64,000 nucleotides of DNA. It comes from Crotophaga sulcirostris (lineage: Eukaryota; Chordata; Aves; Cuculiformes; Crotophagidae). The notes beneath the pieces are model-generated. The model searched no databases and was not told where the DNA came from. It saw nothing but the letters and a program-made list of their open reading frames with translations. Within the stretch, counting starts at the first letter, position 1. The number at the start of each line of letters is the position of its first letter. Of the stretch, positions 1 to 14,600 are shown in pieces. The translations under genes were made by a program, and so were the position numbers. The stretch spans positions 1,268,839 to 1,332,838 of the forward strand of contig VYZB01000168.1 in the NCBI GenBank assembly GCA_013397455.1, given 5' to 3'.

Positions 1-1295
1 TCACAAATCTAGGTCATTTACAGGTAGTCACATTTCTTGCATTTCTTGTGCTTAACAATTCCAGACAAGTTCTATTTGGAAAAAAACAACCACACATGTT
101 TTTGGTCTAAAAGTGATTTTTTTAAAAGTCTATGTCGTTGTGTTTTTTTTTTAAATATACCTACCAAAATGCATTACCTGCAAATGTGTACTCAACATTT
201 TTACCCTAATTATGCTTAAGGATAAAAAATAGCAACCCCCCCTCCCCCCACCAATATTTTAAATTGCTTATGAACAGTGTGTACTCATTTTTAGCCAGTT
301 TTAACTGAAAAAAATATATGCTGACAGACAACTGGCTTAAAGCAATATCTTTCTTCCTTGAGGCACATCCAAATGCTGTCTTCCTTTCCTCTTTATTTGA
401 CTGCATCAGACTAGTGCTCTGAATGGCATCATGGGTCTTTCTAATGCTCCTCGTTATGTCTTTTTATTTTGTACACGTGTTTTGGGTTTTTTTTATCATG
501 TATGAGTATTATATTTTTTGCTACTCAATTCTTTATTCCATACAGATGGAACACATGCAAGGACCTGTCAGCCTGACAGTCTTTCTCAGTCTTCTTTAAA
601 AATAATCTCTTTAAGTATTTCTTGATCCAGATCTGTGCCTTATGCTCTTTGGAGCAAGTAACATATCAGATTCTTAAGTACAAAGACTTTCTTTCTGCAA
701 TTAGTAAGGGCATTTTCAAGGATGGAAATCTGATATACTGTTCTCAAAAAAAGGCAACACCATGCAAAATATCAACTAGTCCTGTTTGTACAACCCTGGT
801 GCTAGCTTAAAGTTTTTATACTCCTCAAATAACGCTCTTCAGATAGATTTTATGTAGCTCTATTGGGAGTGTTTACTTCTACCATTTTAAGCTGTTTGTG
901 ATATCTCCAGTCTCCTCTTATAGGCTGTTACTGGACTTCAACAGCCATTATCTTCCAGCCCAGTTCTGTAGTCTTTGATATGAAATTAGTAGAGATCCCA
1001 GTTCAGTGTCTCATTTGCAATTAATGTAACTAGCTATTTAAAAATTATGAATTTGGCGTTTCACCTGATTTTAGTTATCTGCAGGATAAGTGTTTTCATC
1101 AGCTGCACCTGGAAAAGGACCCTAAGCACTAAACTCATATTGCAGGACAGAAGGCACTTGGTATTCCTGTATCCTGTCTACCAGCACAGTGTGGATGCCT
1201 TGGGTAGCTAGTTGTCAGTGTATGTAACTGAGCTGAGACCGAAATGTCCAAAAATATCTAAGCTGTCTAGGTTCGCTCTGGAATCAGCAGGTTTT
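1..1295. other. AT-rich non-coding stretch
   Basis: Only short chance reading frames occur here, none longer than about 65 codons and none with a recognisable domain. There are poly-T and poly-A runs and a C-rich/A-rich boundary near 237-250. I see no exon, RNA gene or recognisable repeat before the CR1 end that follows. Confidence 0.6.
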
Positions 1296-1382
1296 CAGGG
1301 ATATGGTTTAGTAGTGGACAGATATAGTTGGACTTGATGATCTCAAAGGTCTTTTCCAACGAAGTGATTCTATGATTCTCTT
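1296..1382 (+). mobile_element. CR1 LINE 3'-end fragment
   Basis: The segment carries the hallmark avian CR1 3' terminus: GTTGGACTTGATGATCTC, then an AAAGGTC/TTTTCCAAC block, then two copies of an ATTCT-type terminal repeat (GATTCTATGATTCT). CR1 copies are usually 5'-truncated by incomplete reverse transcription, and this one keeps only the last 85 or so bases of the 3' UTR. No coding sequence remains. The left edge is approximate. Confidence 0.88.
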
Positions 1383-1704
1383 CTATGACTTGTCTTCAGG
1401 AGGTGGGTTCTGATCACTATTTGCTGTAAAGGAAAATTACACTTTTAAAACTAACTTTTAGGACAACTGAAGCGATCCACTATGAAACCCACCTTTGACT
1501 GAATTTGTATGATGATGTCAACATTTTAATTGTGCTTTTTCAGAAACATATCCTTCTGTCATGCCTTGAAAGTGAATCTTAATCTGCTTTGGTTTGAAAG
1601 GTTCTTTCTGGTCTTGATTTGTAAAGGATCCTAGGGTAGCTGCCTACTTACTTATTTCAGCTTTTCTTCCAGTGTATAGTAGTGGATAATAATCTCACAG
1701 GGGT
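1383..1704. other. Non-coding stretch
   Basis: Nothing recognisable; no open frame of note and no repeat signature. Confidence 0.55.
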
Positions 1705-1846
1705 TTTATTATTTATTATTAAAACTGATATAACAGTGATTATATACAAACATATTTAGAATCACATTATACTAGATGCTGTAAAAATAAATCAGATGGT
1801 ACAATTTCTGTTCCAAGGAATTTACAGTCTGGAAGGAAATATATAA
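1705..1846 (+). mobile_element. Ancient MIR-type (CORE-SINE) relic
   Basis: A TTTATTATTTATTATT lead-in is followed by CATTATACTAGATGCTGTA and then CCAAGGAATTTACAGTCT. In the same order, these resemble the 'ATTGTGCTAGGCGCTGTACAAA ... CCAAAGAGCTTACAGTCTAA' part of amniote MIR-type elements. Divergence is high, so edges and subfamily are uncertain. It is a non-coding fossil. Confidence 0.55.
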
Positions 1847-4800
1847 AAAAATTGTCCTAATAAAGAGGTAAGATCGGTAAGGAGGAACAAAATTAATCAT
1901 ACAAAATCCATAGCCAGTCAGCAGTAGCAATTATAAGTCATTACCTGATATTTTTCAGTACTTAACATGTTTGGATGACAGTCTCTAGACGGGCTAATGC
2001 CAGTGTAAGTGAATCATATAGGGGATGAGTGCTTGTAATTAGACTTGCTATATTTGGGAAAATAAACATTTGTGTTATAAAATAACCCAACAAAACCAAC
2101 CAAACAAAAAAACAAAACCACAAACACATTTGCTTTGAAACCTTTGGAATAGAATTCCATTTATATTTAGTAAAAGTCATTGTTGTGGAAATGAATTACT
2201 TTACATTTAATGTGCAATGGTTCAGCAAAAAGATTATGAATGTATTTTGATTTTTTTTTAAATGAAACTTATTTTTGCTGCGCTTATATTAAGTTTGGTC
2301 TAGTGGATTTGATTGGAGAAAAAATATACCATGACAGGAGAAACAGATTAGCTGTGGGGAAGGGGGAATATATGTTAGACTAAAGCAAACAAATAAAACA
2401 TAAACAGAAATCTACACTGATTTAACACACAGCCTCCTCTCTAGAACAGTGTAATGCTATCGTGTGTTTGGCACTAGCGTGCCCATGCTAGTATTGCAGT
2501 TTTCCTAGACATCATCCACAACTATCAGAGAAAAACCTACTGAGAATTATTTACGCATAGCAGGGGTGAATTGCATCCCAAAGGTTTGATGTTTGGGTTT
2601 GTGCTTTAGGAGTTGATATAGCTGATTTAATTAGACAATATAATGCAATTTACCAATTTACATGTATATATATGTGCTCACCTATGCAGGATTGTGACTT
2701 AAAGCCTGAAAACAAGTAAATGTAATAGTTTCAAGCATATGTTTAAGAAGAGGATCATCCTTATACAGTGTCCTAACTAGAACATAAAGTCTCACCATTG
2801 TAAGATCTTCTGTGCTATACAAACTTTGGTTTGTATTATATAGACCTTATGTGAAGTGTCCAGGTAAATGAAAAATGTATATTGTTGTTGCAGGAACAAA
2901 TAAGATTTGGTATATGTACAAAGTGCACCCTGACTTTTCCAGTTTGGATTTCTGAGTTGGTTCTGTCTTACACTGTTTATGCTGCATAAAGACACAGCCA
3001 TTCCTCTACCTGGTTCACTGTGCAAAGACAACTGCACGCACTGTCAACATAATGCACACTTGTTAAAAATAAATAGTATCTCTTTTTTGTATAACACCAT
3101 GTATTAATATAACCAGTCACACCAAGTTCATACACTAACCCTGCTTTATAGGGCAAAAAAAGAAAGCGAGATATATTTCGCTGACTTTCTAGTGTCTACA
3201 GTATGGGCTTTTCCATCTGAACTGATCATCTGAACAGGCCATACAAACAACAGAGAGCAGTATGCTGAGGATATGATTGCTTTGTCATGTTTTAGATGTT
3301 AGGAACACCCTACAAGTACTTATGTCTGCTCAATGACAGTGGAGTGAGGTCTTGTGACCTGCAGACATGGAGATATCTACTGGTCCATGGATAAGTCCCA
3401 TCTTCATTTCTTTTAAATCTCTGTGCAATATGTGATATGCAATGAAATGGTTGACTGAAAATGTTTATATTTGTCTAATTACTGTCATATAATAAATGAC
3501 TTTAGCCAATTGAAGCTGTTTCAAGAGGAGTAGTTCTGATAAAGGCTGCTGCTGCTCTATGTCTTGCCTGGTGTGTATACCCTGGTGTTTATTGAGAGGT
3601 GATATTACTAAGTTTTCACTTGCAGTGCCTTCTTATATTTGGGACAATTAATTCTTTAAATCTGTAGAAAAATAGTAATTTTGTTGCTTTTATCCTTCTG
3701 GCAAAATTGTTTGAGATCTGCTAATGGATTCAAACACTACTGAAGCAAAATCTGACGCTTATTCTTTGTGATCATAAGCATTGAACTTCATTAGGAAGCT
3801 GCTGAAAAACTAAAGTTGTCGCTCAAAGTTGCCCAAAAATCTAAGAACAATTTGAATTCAACAAATCATTGCATTGGTTTCTTAACTTGTGTGTCACATC
3901 TGTTCTTCTCTTCTGCCTCCTAAATCTGTTGCCTGATTTTTTTCTTAAAAATGAACCATTTAGAAAAGCAAAACTGGGAATGGGTAATGTCTCAGTCTTG
4001 TCTATCATAATGGAATACCTCTCTTGGTTGTTCTTTAGGTGTTATCATACTGTATCTAATAAATAATAGTGACAAAATGCAAACACCATGGAAAGTTGCA
4101 TTGATTATAGTATTAATTCAAAAACAAACAAGATAGATTTTTTTCTTTAATTCAGGGGAATGAAACACAGCATAGAAATTGAACATAAGCAGAGTTGGGA
4201 TCTGCAATTCATTTTTCTTGTTTACTATGAAATTGGGCTTAGTTAAGTTTCAAAAATGCTAACGAGGAAATAAATTAGGTAGTGATTTCCAAGGCAATAT
4301 CTCGTTGGATTTGTATTTGTTTACTTTTATCTATATTTATCCTTGTTAACCCCCTTTTTCCTGGCCATTCAATTTAATTTATTTTGTTCTTTACTTCTTT
4401 CTATATTTGCTTATTTGTTTGATATGATTACATTTATGTGTTTTCAAGAAATTAATATATTCACTTCATAGAGAAGAAAGAGTACAGGAGAGGGAAATAA
4501 CCCACTTTGAGGGTCCTGTACTCTGTTCTTGTCTCCCTGTCAGCTGAATAACCACTTCACTCATACTGCATCTCCAAAAGGCTCTTGATATTTGACTGGC
4601 TCCATCCACACTAAAGTCAACGGTTCATTGAAAGCAGTGAGATAAGACTTAGGCTAGCAGTAATTACTTTTGAAAATTCCATCCTTAATCTCCAATAATT
4701 TCTATTGACCTTTCTGGGAAGCTTCTCTGGAAAGAAACTTTGACTATAATGAAACTTGAAAACAGGAGGCCAAGCTATATACTCATAAGTTTAAATACCA

Positions 4801-5987
4801 CTCTCTGGTAAGTATGATTTCCCTTTTTTTTTTTCTTTTTTAGCGAGAGCTATATTCCCTATCTGAAGAGAAAAATTATTAGATGACGTGAAAGGTATGT
4901 GGCTCAATGTAACGTCATAGCACTGTAATTCCCTTAAGTTTTGCTCTCGGCAACTGATTTTGCACATATGCATCAGGCTGGGTGGAGGAAAGACAATGCA
5001 CTTGCATCAGAAAATTTATCTGCAATGAAATTCCTTTCTGTTCCACAGGAATGTGACCATTAAGAAGTCAATTTTCAAACCCCATATAGTGACTTTGAGA
5101 GTGGCACTTGAGGACCTGCTGATATAAAACCTATCATTATCAGGTCAATCATTTCCCAAAGCAGTGACAGATATTCAACATTATTTTCACAGATAAATGA
5201 ATAGTCTTCATCGCACTCTTCTCCTTGTTGGCAATTTCAGTAAAGAGGCCAAGAGGTGAATAGCCTGCAGAACTTGTTCTCTTTTTTTCATGCCTGGGGT
5301 TGACTTTTTTAAGTTAAAGACCTTTTGGAGAAAGTTTGCCCTCTCATAGCTTTTTTGCAAAAAGTGGCCATGTATGTGAATTTTGAGCAACCAGCAACAC
5401 CCATTGCTAAAGGGCAGGAGCTAACCAGGGAAAGGTCATTCCAATTCACAAAGGGCTTTGATATTTCAGAATAGCTGACTTTGTTATGAACTGAAGGAGA
5501 ACCTCACATTTCAAATTCTTTGTGTAAAAGAAAAAATATCATGGTCCTCAGGTAACCCACCAGAAAAGCTGTCTTGAAAGTATGGATACCGGAAGCTCTT
5601 GGGAGGGTGACTGCACTGAGGTTCCGCATGTTTTCTGTTTCTCTTATTCTACACTTTAAAATAGAAAGTCACTTTGATGAGTAGCAAGACAAGGATGGGC
5701 CAAGGCGTTTAGGAAGTGAAGCTCTGATAGGTTCCAAGTTTTCATCTCTCTTTCCATGTGAAGAGGCACAATGGGATCCCGACAATCCCTGTCACAAACT
5801 AATGGAGAAAACAGAGAGTGACACTGATCAACTCTTGTAATGGAACCCAACACAAGTCTGTCAACGTTCAACAGCAGTCAAAAAACATTTGTGTTTCTAA
5901 GAAATATCACCTCCTGAGGGAATAACATTCCACAGGCGGTTTTCAATGAGACACAATGAGGTTGCAGGACATGTAGATGTTAGGTAT
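1847..5987. other. Long AT-rich non-coding stretch
   Basis: About 4.1 kb with only short unrelated frames on both strands and no domain or plausible exon. There is a small CTG run near 3547-3556 and scattered homopolymers. I recognise no transposon, although very old copies could be missed by eye. Confidence 0.5.
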
Positions 5988-6032
5988 TTTTTTGTTTATT
6001 TGTTTGTTTGTTTATTTATTTATTTATTTATA
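5988..6032. repeat. (TTTG)n/(TTTA)n microsatellite
   Basis: A compound tetranucleotide repeat: poly-T, then several TTTG units, then about five TTTA units. It probably varies in length between individuals. It may be the poly-A/T remnant of an older insertion, but no adjoining element is recognisable. Confidence 0.9.
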
Positions 6033-8524
6033 TTCTATGTTAGCTGCTTAAACATAAATTTAGGGGTCACATTAGGTATGGGGACACAGCTTTAGCAATA
6101 CTTTCCATCCTTATTCATTCTTTATTTTGTTTTTCCCAATATTTTTCTAGTGTATACATACCTTAACTATCCATTCAATGTCAAATGTGAGGAACATTCA
6201 GACAATGGTGGGTTTTTTTCAGAACTGGGAAGCAAGCGTGGCTGTCTTATGCTAGATATGTAACTGGAAATGAATAGACAAAACTTTCTAAAAATGAGAC
6301 TTTATAAAGGTTTCTTTCAAAGAGGGATAAACCTCTAAGACATACAAAGGAAATAACCCAGACAAAACACACCTACATGAGGAAATATGGGTTTTAGTTG
6401 TTATTCTTTTTCTGTTTAGATTGTTCCCTCTTGCATGTCCATCAGCAATTAGATTTTTAAACCACCTAAGACAGACTAAGACTTTAATTTTACTTTTTGG
6501 AAAATCTCATTTTTTTGAAATTAAATGGGTCATTCTAACTTCCATATGCAAACTAAGTCCATGCCTTGCCTGAAAATTCCTGTGGAGGTCTCTCTGTAGC
6601 TTTCATATATCTGTGATAGGGGTGAACACAAATGAATTGAGGATGGCCCTTTTTTCCATTCTGATGGAGTTTTTCCCTACCAACCCAAGATGTCCTGCCT
6701 TCACTTCTGTACTGTCTAAAATCCTACACCAAAATCTCATTCCTGGAAAGAAGAAAATACCCCTATTTCTGCTAAGCATCTCTTTAACAAGCCTCGTTCT
6801 AAATAAATTTCTTCTATCACATAACTGTGTGATTTATATTTTTCTCCTAGGAAGGTATGTTGATCCAGGTACACAGTGCAGACTAAGCTCACTTAGGGAA
6901 TGAATTCACTTAATGAAACTTCCTCTTCCAACTCCATTTCCCATTATAATGAATGCTTTGTTTTTCTTCTTCATTCTTTCCCACATTTTGCTGTCTTCTC
7001 ACTTCCTTCCATGCATCAAGTACTTTTACCTTATTCTTCTACATTAAAAAAAGACCAGTTTTATTACAGACAACATTTCAATGAACTTTTCTAAGTAAAA
7101 TCACTGTATCAGGCAAAAGTTTGTGCAGTGGCCAATAAAATGTCAGGTAATATTGAACTCAGGTTTGGACTAACCTTGCAACCCTATACGTTATTATGTG
7201 CAAATGTTACAACTTGATTTTGAAGAGAATACACATGTATGATGAAGTTATTTTATGGCTCAGCTGAGTGATTGATTACAGTTTTCTGATCCATCCCAAC
7301 AAGATAAACTCAGATAAAAGAATCTGCTGATATTTAAGACTTGACAATTTATTATCCAAAAACTACTACAAAAAATGATTTTATAATTCACTTCATTTAA
7401 GTACGGTGGGTTTTTTTTGAAACTAATAAAATATTTTTTGCAGAGTAACTGGTCATGATCAGAAAGTCTTCTTGCTAACTTGCAGTAAATTCCACTCAGA
7501 AACAAAAATAAGATTAACTTAAAATTAGTTTCTTCTTTCTTCCTCCTGTTTGGTGGAATTCGCATGGGCTATTTTTTATTTCCTAACATTCTTTTACTCC
7601 TGCTCTTTCTTGTTTGCAATGTCGTATTACATCCTGGTTCACTGTATATAGTATATGTATTTTCCATATGTTAGCTATTTGGGCTTTACTCTCTCTTTTT
7701 TTAGCCCTAAACCTGATTTTGCCCAGGTCTAGCTCTTCATTCCTTTCACCATTGGCTTTGGGGTCTCCAGAACTGGATGACTGAGAACGATCCATCTCTC
7801 CTAACTTAACCTATTGAAAGTTAAAACCAATCTTTGATTGAGAAGAAGAGTGAGAGAGAGAAACAGAGACAAACACTTCTGAAGGACCATGAAAGAACTT
7901 AAATTGGATGGATTGAATCTACACACTGGAGGCTCTTGCCTTTCTTAAATCCTGAGAGTTATAAATCCTTCATTTGGCACCAGATACAGAGGGAGCTTAT
8001 ACTTCTTACTCCAGTGTAACATTTAACACATAATGGCATGACTATCCCATCAGTCCTCGGTGCTTTCATTATGGTAGTATGGATCCCAAGCGATTAAAAA
8101 AATATGAGAAGTTTTTCTGAAAACCATTGCTGCAGTTTACACAGTCTTTGCCCCTCATTTTCAATATTGGTAAGTCTCTTTCATTGCCCTCAGGTTCTAC
8201 AATTTTAATTTAATTGAAGAGAAAATTAAACTACTAACCCTCCAACACAAAGAAATTGTCTGGAAAGCGCCTGTTGACTTCCCTGAGAACTGGCTTATTC
8301 TGTATTTATTGCTGTATTCAGGCTTTCTGGATTTCAGACAAATATTACCTAGACCGACTTTGATGGTGTGGAAAACAATTTTGATGACATGGCTGCAGGA
8401 TTAAGTCAAATTTCTACCACTGGGACTTTTTTCTTCGATCAGTCTTAGTTCTCTTTAGTCTCATTAATCCAATGAAACATATTGCTCTAGAAACAATTAG
8501 ATCCAAAAGACTTAGTGTGTCTGC
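6033..8524. other. Non-coding stretch
   Basis: Nothing recognisable. The longest frames here, around 6613-6903 (+) and 7260-7565 (-), have low-complexity composition, no domain and no splice context. A short GA-rich tract lies near 7842-7862. Confidence 0.5.
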
Positions 8525-8605
8525 TCTCATTTATTTTCTCTAACCTTGGGCAAGATTTTTAATCATTATTTCCTTCCATCTCTAATACATAAAATGGGGA
8601 AACTG
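8525..8605 (-). mobile_element. MIR-type (CORE-SINE) relic, antisense
   Basis: On the plus strand the order is ACCTTGGGCAAG, then a TTTAATCATT block, then CATAAAATGGGGAAACT. This matches the complement of the conserved MIR core ('ACCTTGGGCAAGTCACTTAAC...CATCTGTAAAATGGGGAT'). Only the core is visible and the flanks are too decayed to assign. Confidence 0.6.
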
Positions 8606-11600
8606 GTGGAGCCTGATATCAAAGATGGCAAATTTCAGGATTCTGGAACCATCTAACTACCATATGAATAATGATCTGCATATATTCCTTACACATACAA
8701 ATAATCATAATAAATGTTGTACTAGGTAATAACACATTTGCTTGCTGTGCCTATTCTTTCAGATTGAGTACAACCAGAAGAACAGCAATAATTGGTATGA
8801 GTAATCAATCATCACAACAATGAAAGTTTAAACTGAAAATGAGTACTAGATGCTCAATGAAAAGTAATGCAATAAATGGATAATATTACCCTAAACATGT
8901 GAAAAAGAAGCAAATTCCATTTCATAAACAATTTCTGGAATGATGAAGTTGCCTTTTTCCTGAGTTGGATAAAATACACAAAATGTTTAAATTCATCAAA
9001 AAAAGCAATATTTCCTCTCAAAATTCTTTAACAAAATAATGAAGTATCATCTTTATTCAAGCTATTAAAGTATTGCTTATATATTAGAATCTAAGATGAA
9101 AATGTTATAGTAACACATAAAACATATTACAATACAAGTATCAAGTATTTTTTTTCAAAAAATGCTAAAAAGAGACGTTACGATGTTATCAGAATCCTTT
9201 CCATATTACTTTAATTTGAACTGTAAATTACATCAAACTTATTTCCTTAAGTTTTTCCATTTCAGTGGAACCCTGTGCTCTCACTTTATACAATTTTCAA
9301 TATATTTCTGACCAGATGCAGTCATAACACTTAGGTACTCGATATGTCCTGTTCCTCCCAGCTACATAAGCTGTTACTTCATCCAGTATTAGCGCATGTG
9401 CGTTCTCTGTCACAGTTAAGGGCTTTGTCACCCATGTTTGGTCTCTCAATGGAGAGACAGACTCAGACCATCATTCAACAGTTCACATGATACAAGGTTA
9501 CATCACTCTCTGGAGAGGGTCAGATCTCTCTGTATTCTCCTTAGGTGTAATTTAGACCATTTACTCTCTTAATTTAAAACCTTGTTTAGGATTCAAGCTT
9601 GACTAAGAAGAGTATAAGATCCTTATCTCATGTTTTAATGATTTCCAGTGACTTACTTTGGGTTTGGATTGGTATTGAAGGTCATCAACTTCATTATGGA
9701 GAGTGTTATCATGGAACTCCTGAGCTATTTGGAAGTTAGCAAGACTATACCAACATTCATAAAATAGATACATCCTGTTTATGAAGTTATTATCCAACAT
9801 TATTTAACTACTTGCTAGTGAAAATTTATTTTTCCACCTACTGAGGATATCCAAGGTTTTTGGTATTGCTGTTGAGCACTTGGGCAAAACAAACTGGGAC
9901 TTAAAGTACTCTTGCTATTTTGAACAATTTTTATTTGTTTTAAAACAATTCCTATATAATACATCTGTTCAGATCAAATATATAACTGCATTTCATTACC
10001 ATCTGGAAATGTTCAACTATTTTGTCACACTGTCAGTTTATTTTGAGGTAAATCATTCTTCTGATCTCAGTTCACTGAATCTATGTCTCTCCCTTTGTGA
10101 ATGAAGTTCAATGTTAAAGCTTTAAAATCTTCTAAAGATAATTGTCATCCTCAATTCATCTCATCCTGAGGCACCTGTTCTTTGAAGGAATACAACTTCA
10201 ACTGCCTTACCTTGGACCATGATCTGGTGGATGTACATTGCTTGTTAGTCTGAAAGAGGTGAGCTCATTTATATTTATAGGGTATTTTTGCACTTTAGTG
10301 TGTGGGGACACTGAAAGCTGTCAAGAATGGAGTGGTTTTATGGAGGTCAAGAACTTTCTGATCCTGATGACTGTTAACAATGAAAGAGGAGGCACTTCTG
10401 TATTATTGGACCAACTGGGCACTATAGGGGCAAAGTCTCTCTACTACTTCATTGCCATGCAGTTTGTGAAGGATATCTGAAGCTGATCATTTAGCTTTCA
10501 AGGCTGACTGTAAAAGAAGAAAAGAACCCAAATCAGAAGGAAATTTGTTTTTACATTTCTTAATTATGGAAAGGGGGAACCTCTGGGCATTTATGGGACT
10601 AGGACCAAAAAGAACAGAAAGGGATTGTGTTTTTCCTCAGAATTGTGTGACTTCCGTGAGGTGACTTTGATTTGTTTCTGCACCTTCTAGTGTCTAGTGT
10701 ATTCAGTGGGACTGTTCAGTTGCTAAGCTGTGCTGCTTGTATAACATTTGCAGAGATGGGTACATATTCTAGCAGTTCAAAAATGTTCTGAGATATCTGC
10801 ACATGTTCAAGATAACAACCTGCACCTTACAAAACAGAGTGTAAAGTCAGGGAAATCAGAAACATTGCCCCCAGTGACACATATACCCTAGGTCTTGATG
10901 GCCAGAGTTTCCACTAAAAGTTGTGAAATGCCTTAATTGTGTCATTTGGGGTCTCATTATGCCATTACAGCGCTTTCCTACTTCCCTCAGGAGTATAACT
11001 TTGTGATAAGGTTTTATACAAAGAGGGCAACAGATCTCAACAACTGAGTCCTGCTTATCTTCTCAATTGTTCTTCTGCGTAATATCCTGAAGCCCAAAGA
11101 ACAGACAGGAATACATACTGAAAAGCCTGTGCCTAAGAAATTCAGACCATTTATTTTTGTGAACAGAAGTGAAAGTCAGCGACTTCTGGCATGTTCTGGG
11201 TTTTATATGCAGATGAAGTAGGAACTAATATTTACCCTATCCATATATCACAGCCTAGAAAAGCAAAAAGACTAAAAGTAGCAGGTGATCTTCAACCCTA
11301 TGTAGAACTTGAATCCTATCCATTTAGATGATGTTTTTTCCCTGAAAAACAGACTTTTTTTTTGTTTTGTTTCAGGGGTTATGGTAACTGTCTTGTAGAT
11401 AGAGACTGTTCTTTGTGTTGCAGGTACCTCCTCTTAGGACCTGGGAAAATCCACAAGTGCACCTACCCTGCTGTTGTATGTACTCACAGCCAGGGAACTT
11501 GTTTCAAGATGCAGTTTCCAGTCTCTGAGTTCTATCAGAACCATATTGGACTTTCCTAATCTGATATGTAGAATCCCTTGTCACTTCTCAGATTCTCGTT

Positions 11601-14600
11601 AGGAAAGAGTGAACCTGTCATATAACTTCATGGTCATTCACCACATCCATACTTCAACTAATATTGTCTTCCCCGTGAATGATACCACTTTATCATGGCT
11701 GTCTGCAGACAGAGCTTTTTACTTCCCAGGGAGGCAGTTATAAAGACAGGCTCTTAGTCTTTTCTTGCCTGGAAGGGGAAGGACCAACAAATGCTGCATT
11801 TACTAGGAATATGAGACAGAATTTCTTCGAGGCAGTAAAGGCATTTAACATGTTCATCTGTCACCAGAATTTGACTGTCACAACAATGGTAAATTTTTAA
11901 GTCTAGGGATTTTAGGAAAGCCCTGACTGTAGAAAAGTTCAATAAATGTCTCAGACTGGGTAAAGAAAGATGTGTCAAGTTATTAGTTCTGATCAAAACC
12001 AAAAAATTGAATATAATACTAATTCGACCCTGTAGGCAACATGGCACACTGGGAAAGGAAAATGTAAGCTAAAAGAAGGGAGTAAATGGCTCCAATGCAT
12101 TTACGTGTTCTGTGGCAAAGAGCCCAGCGTGTAGAAGTTGAACGTTTCCAAGAGTATGTCATAATAGAAATAATTTCACAGCAGTTTTGGGCATCCATAG
12201 TGCTAAGCAACACAGTAAATAGGAGTTATGAGGATTAATCAATGGCTAAGCATCTTTATCCAAACCTGACTTCTTTTTTATTATTAAAGGAAAGAGAGAT
12301 CAGTATATTCAAAGGATGATTCCCTTCATCAAAAAGCCGGTAACTAAAGTAGATCAGCTGGATTACCACCTGGACATGCCACCTTTCCTTCAATGACTGA
12401 GAGAGCCTAAACTAACCTGTATGTCTAAGTTCAGATGCCTAAATGCAAGTGATAAAAATTACACCAGCGTGTCTCTCACAATAACACCAGTCATTTAACT
12501 TAATGATGGAGTGAAACAGTCAAAGAGTGTAATAGAACAGCCATAATCCTGGTCATTTCGTAAAATGTCTGAAAATTTCAGTTATTTCATGAAATGACTG
12601 CTTTCACTATCTGACTGTAGCATACAGCTAGAATTAGAAATGAACATGTTACAACCACATTCTTAGTTACTGCATTTGTATCTGAGCACAGTTGTTCTCT
12701 CACTGTGGCTAAATCCTGATGCAGGTTCTTATCAGGAAACTTTGCTGTTGCAGCTCCTCTTTAGCAGATAACAATTTTTGCTGTTCTGTTCTTTCCCATG
12801 CCACCCTTCCCCCATTGTTACCAAAATAATAATGATTATAAACATCATTTTAAAGGCATACCATGCTAGGGATGGCTCTGCTGCAATATATCATTCTGAA
12901 GTTTACTGTATTCGCTTATGGTGAAACATTTTATATTAATGTTCCCATTGCTTATCACAGACACTGGCATTATAAGTGCTTAAGTTGATGCAACTCAGTT
13001 ATTTTTTAGGATGAGTTTCACTGCCATTTTCTTGACCAGAATCCTTCCTGTCCCCATTCAATGAAACTGGTTTATTCCTGCCTGTCTCTGTTACTTGGCT
13101 GTCTTTACCCATCATGCAGTTCATCCCATCAAATTAAATAAATTAATAATACATTGGATTACTGGTAATAAATAATTATGCTTTTCAGATGTATAACTTC
13201 TTATGATTATGTGCACAGATTTTAAAAAATAAGGAATTTTGAGTAATTAGAAAACAATCTAACACCTGAACATCCAGTCATATGCAAAGTCTCAGGTGTT
13301 AGAACTCTTGACCCTTGAATTCCAAGTTCGACAATTCTGGGTTATTCTAATTATTGGCATTTCAGGCAATTTCCTGAAATACAATTTCTTTTTAAGGTCT
13401 TGACTTTTGCTGATGAATATTAAATAGTACAAGGCAGTGTTCATAAGAAGCTGTGTTCCCCTGTCTTCTTTGGCAACTTTCCTGTGCATCGATTTTTATT
13501 TTTCAATAGTGAAGAGCTCAGGTGGCAGCAGTGAGGTGATGGGATTTTTTTATCTGATCCTTTACCTGTAAGCTGCCTTCCTTAGGCTACTCTTGAATAT
13601 GCATTTTTTTTTCTCAAGTTTCTTTTCTTGATTGCCTCCCAACAGAGAAGATTTTACATCAGGGTCTTCTCTGTTATAAGCAGAAAATCTTATGCTTAAC
13701 TCAGTGGACCTGGAAAGTTCATATCAGCTGATGATTTGGTCACTTCATTATTTCTTCACCTAGAAATCTCATGTACGTAACTGAGAATAGTTCAACGCTT
13801 AGTGATTACTTAGATGTGTTGACATTAAAATGCTTAACAGGTTTCAGATTAGAAGTATCCTAGAAAAAATAGGTTTTGAGAAGAAGTCTGTAGCTATCAG
13901 GAAAAGAAGGAGAGAGAAAGGGGAAACTTAATGTTTATCGAAGCGCTGTCTGAAGACAATATGATATTCTCTATTTAATTTCTTACTAGGGAAAAATCCA
14001 AATACCAAACTTAGGTGCGAGTGGTAGAATTTGACAGTGACCAAATAGAATTACACTAAATGAGGGGGTCAAATAAGTTTCACTTTAAGGTTGCATGTAA
14101 AAACTACTCTGAAACGTGGATTTTGTAGGGTTGTCTTCAGATCACCTTTTTCTTCAAAACTATACATATATTCTTTAAATGTAGATGGACTTGCTTCTCC
14201 TTTTTCTTCTCTTCCATTTTTTTTTGTCTGCATCTTGAAGAATTGTGCTAAAAATGCTACCTTGAGTGGAGAGGTGTAAACAATAGTCCAAGGGTGTTGC
14301 CGTTCCACAGTATGTCCTATTCTAGGGAAAGAATAACTACCAAAATGCACACATTGTTTGATAGCTAATCCTAACAAATAGATAGTCCTGTGTAACTAAT
14401 TGATTTTTCACTTGGCTAGTAGACCCAAAAAGCTTTTTCTTTTCCTTGTTGAAAAAAAAAAACAACAATGAAAAAGCTTGGAGAGAAGAAACAAAAGATG
14501 AGTTTGTTTTGTTTTGGTATCTCTTAACTTGTTTGAAATTACTGAAGGACCTTTTTGAAAAATGAAAGTTTCACTTTTATTTGAAAATACAGAGACTTTG

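Noticed and set aside
11350..11559. Poly-T/CAG acceptor-like sequence followed by a 65-codon frame
   Set aside because: The Cys-rich peptide has no recognisable pattern and there is no matching donor with a continuing frame. Likely chance.
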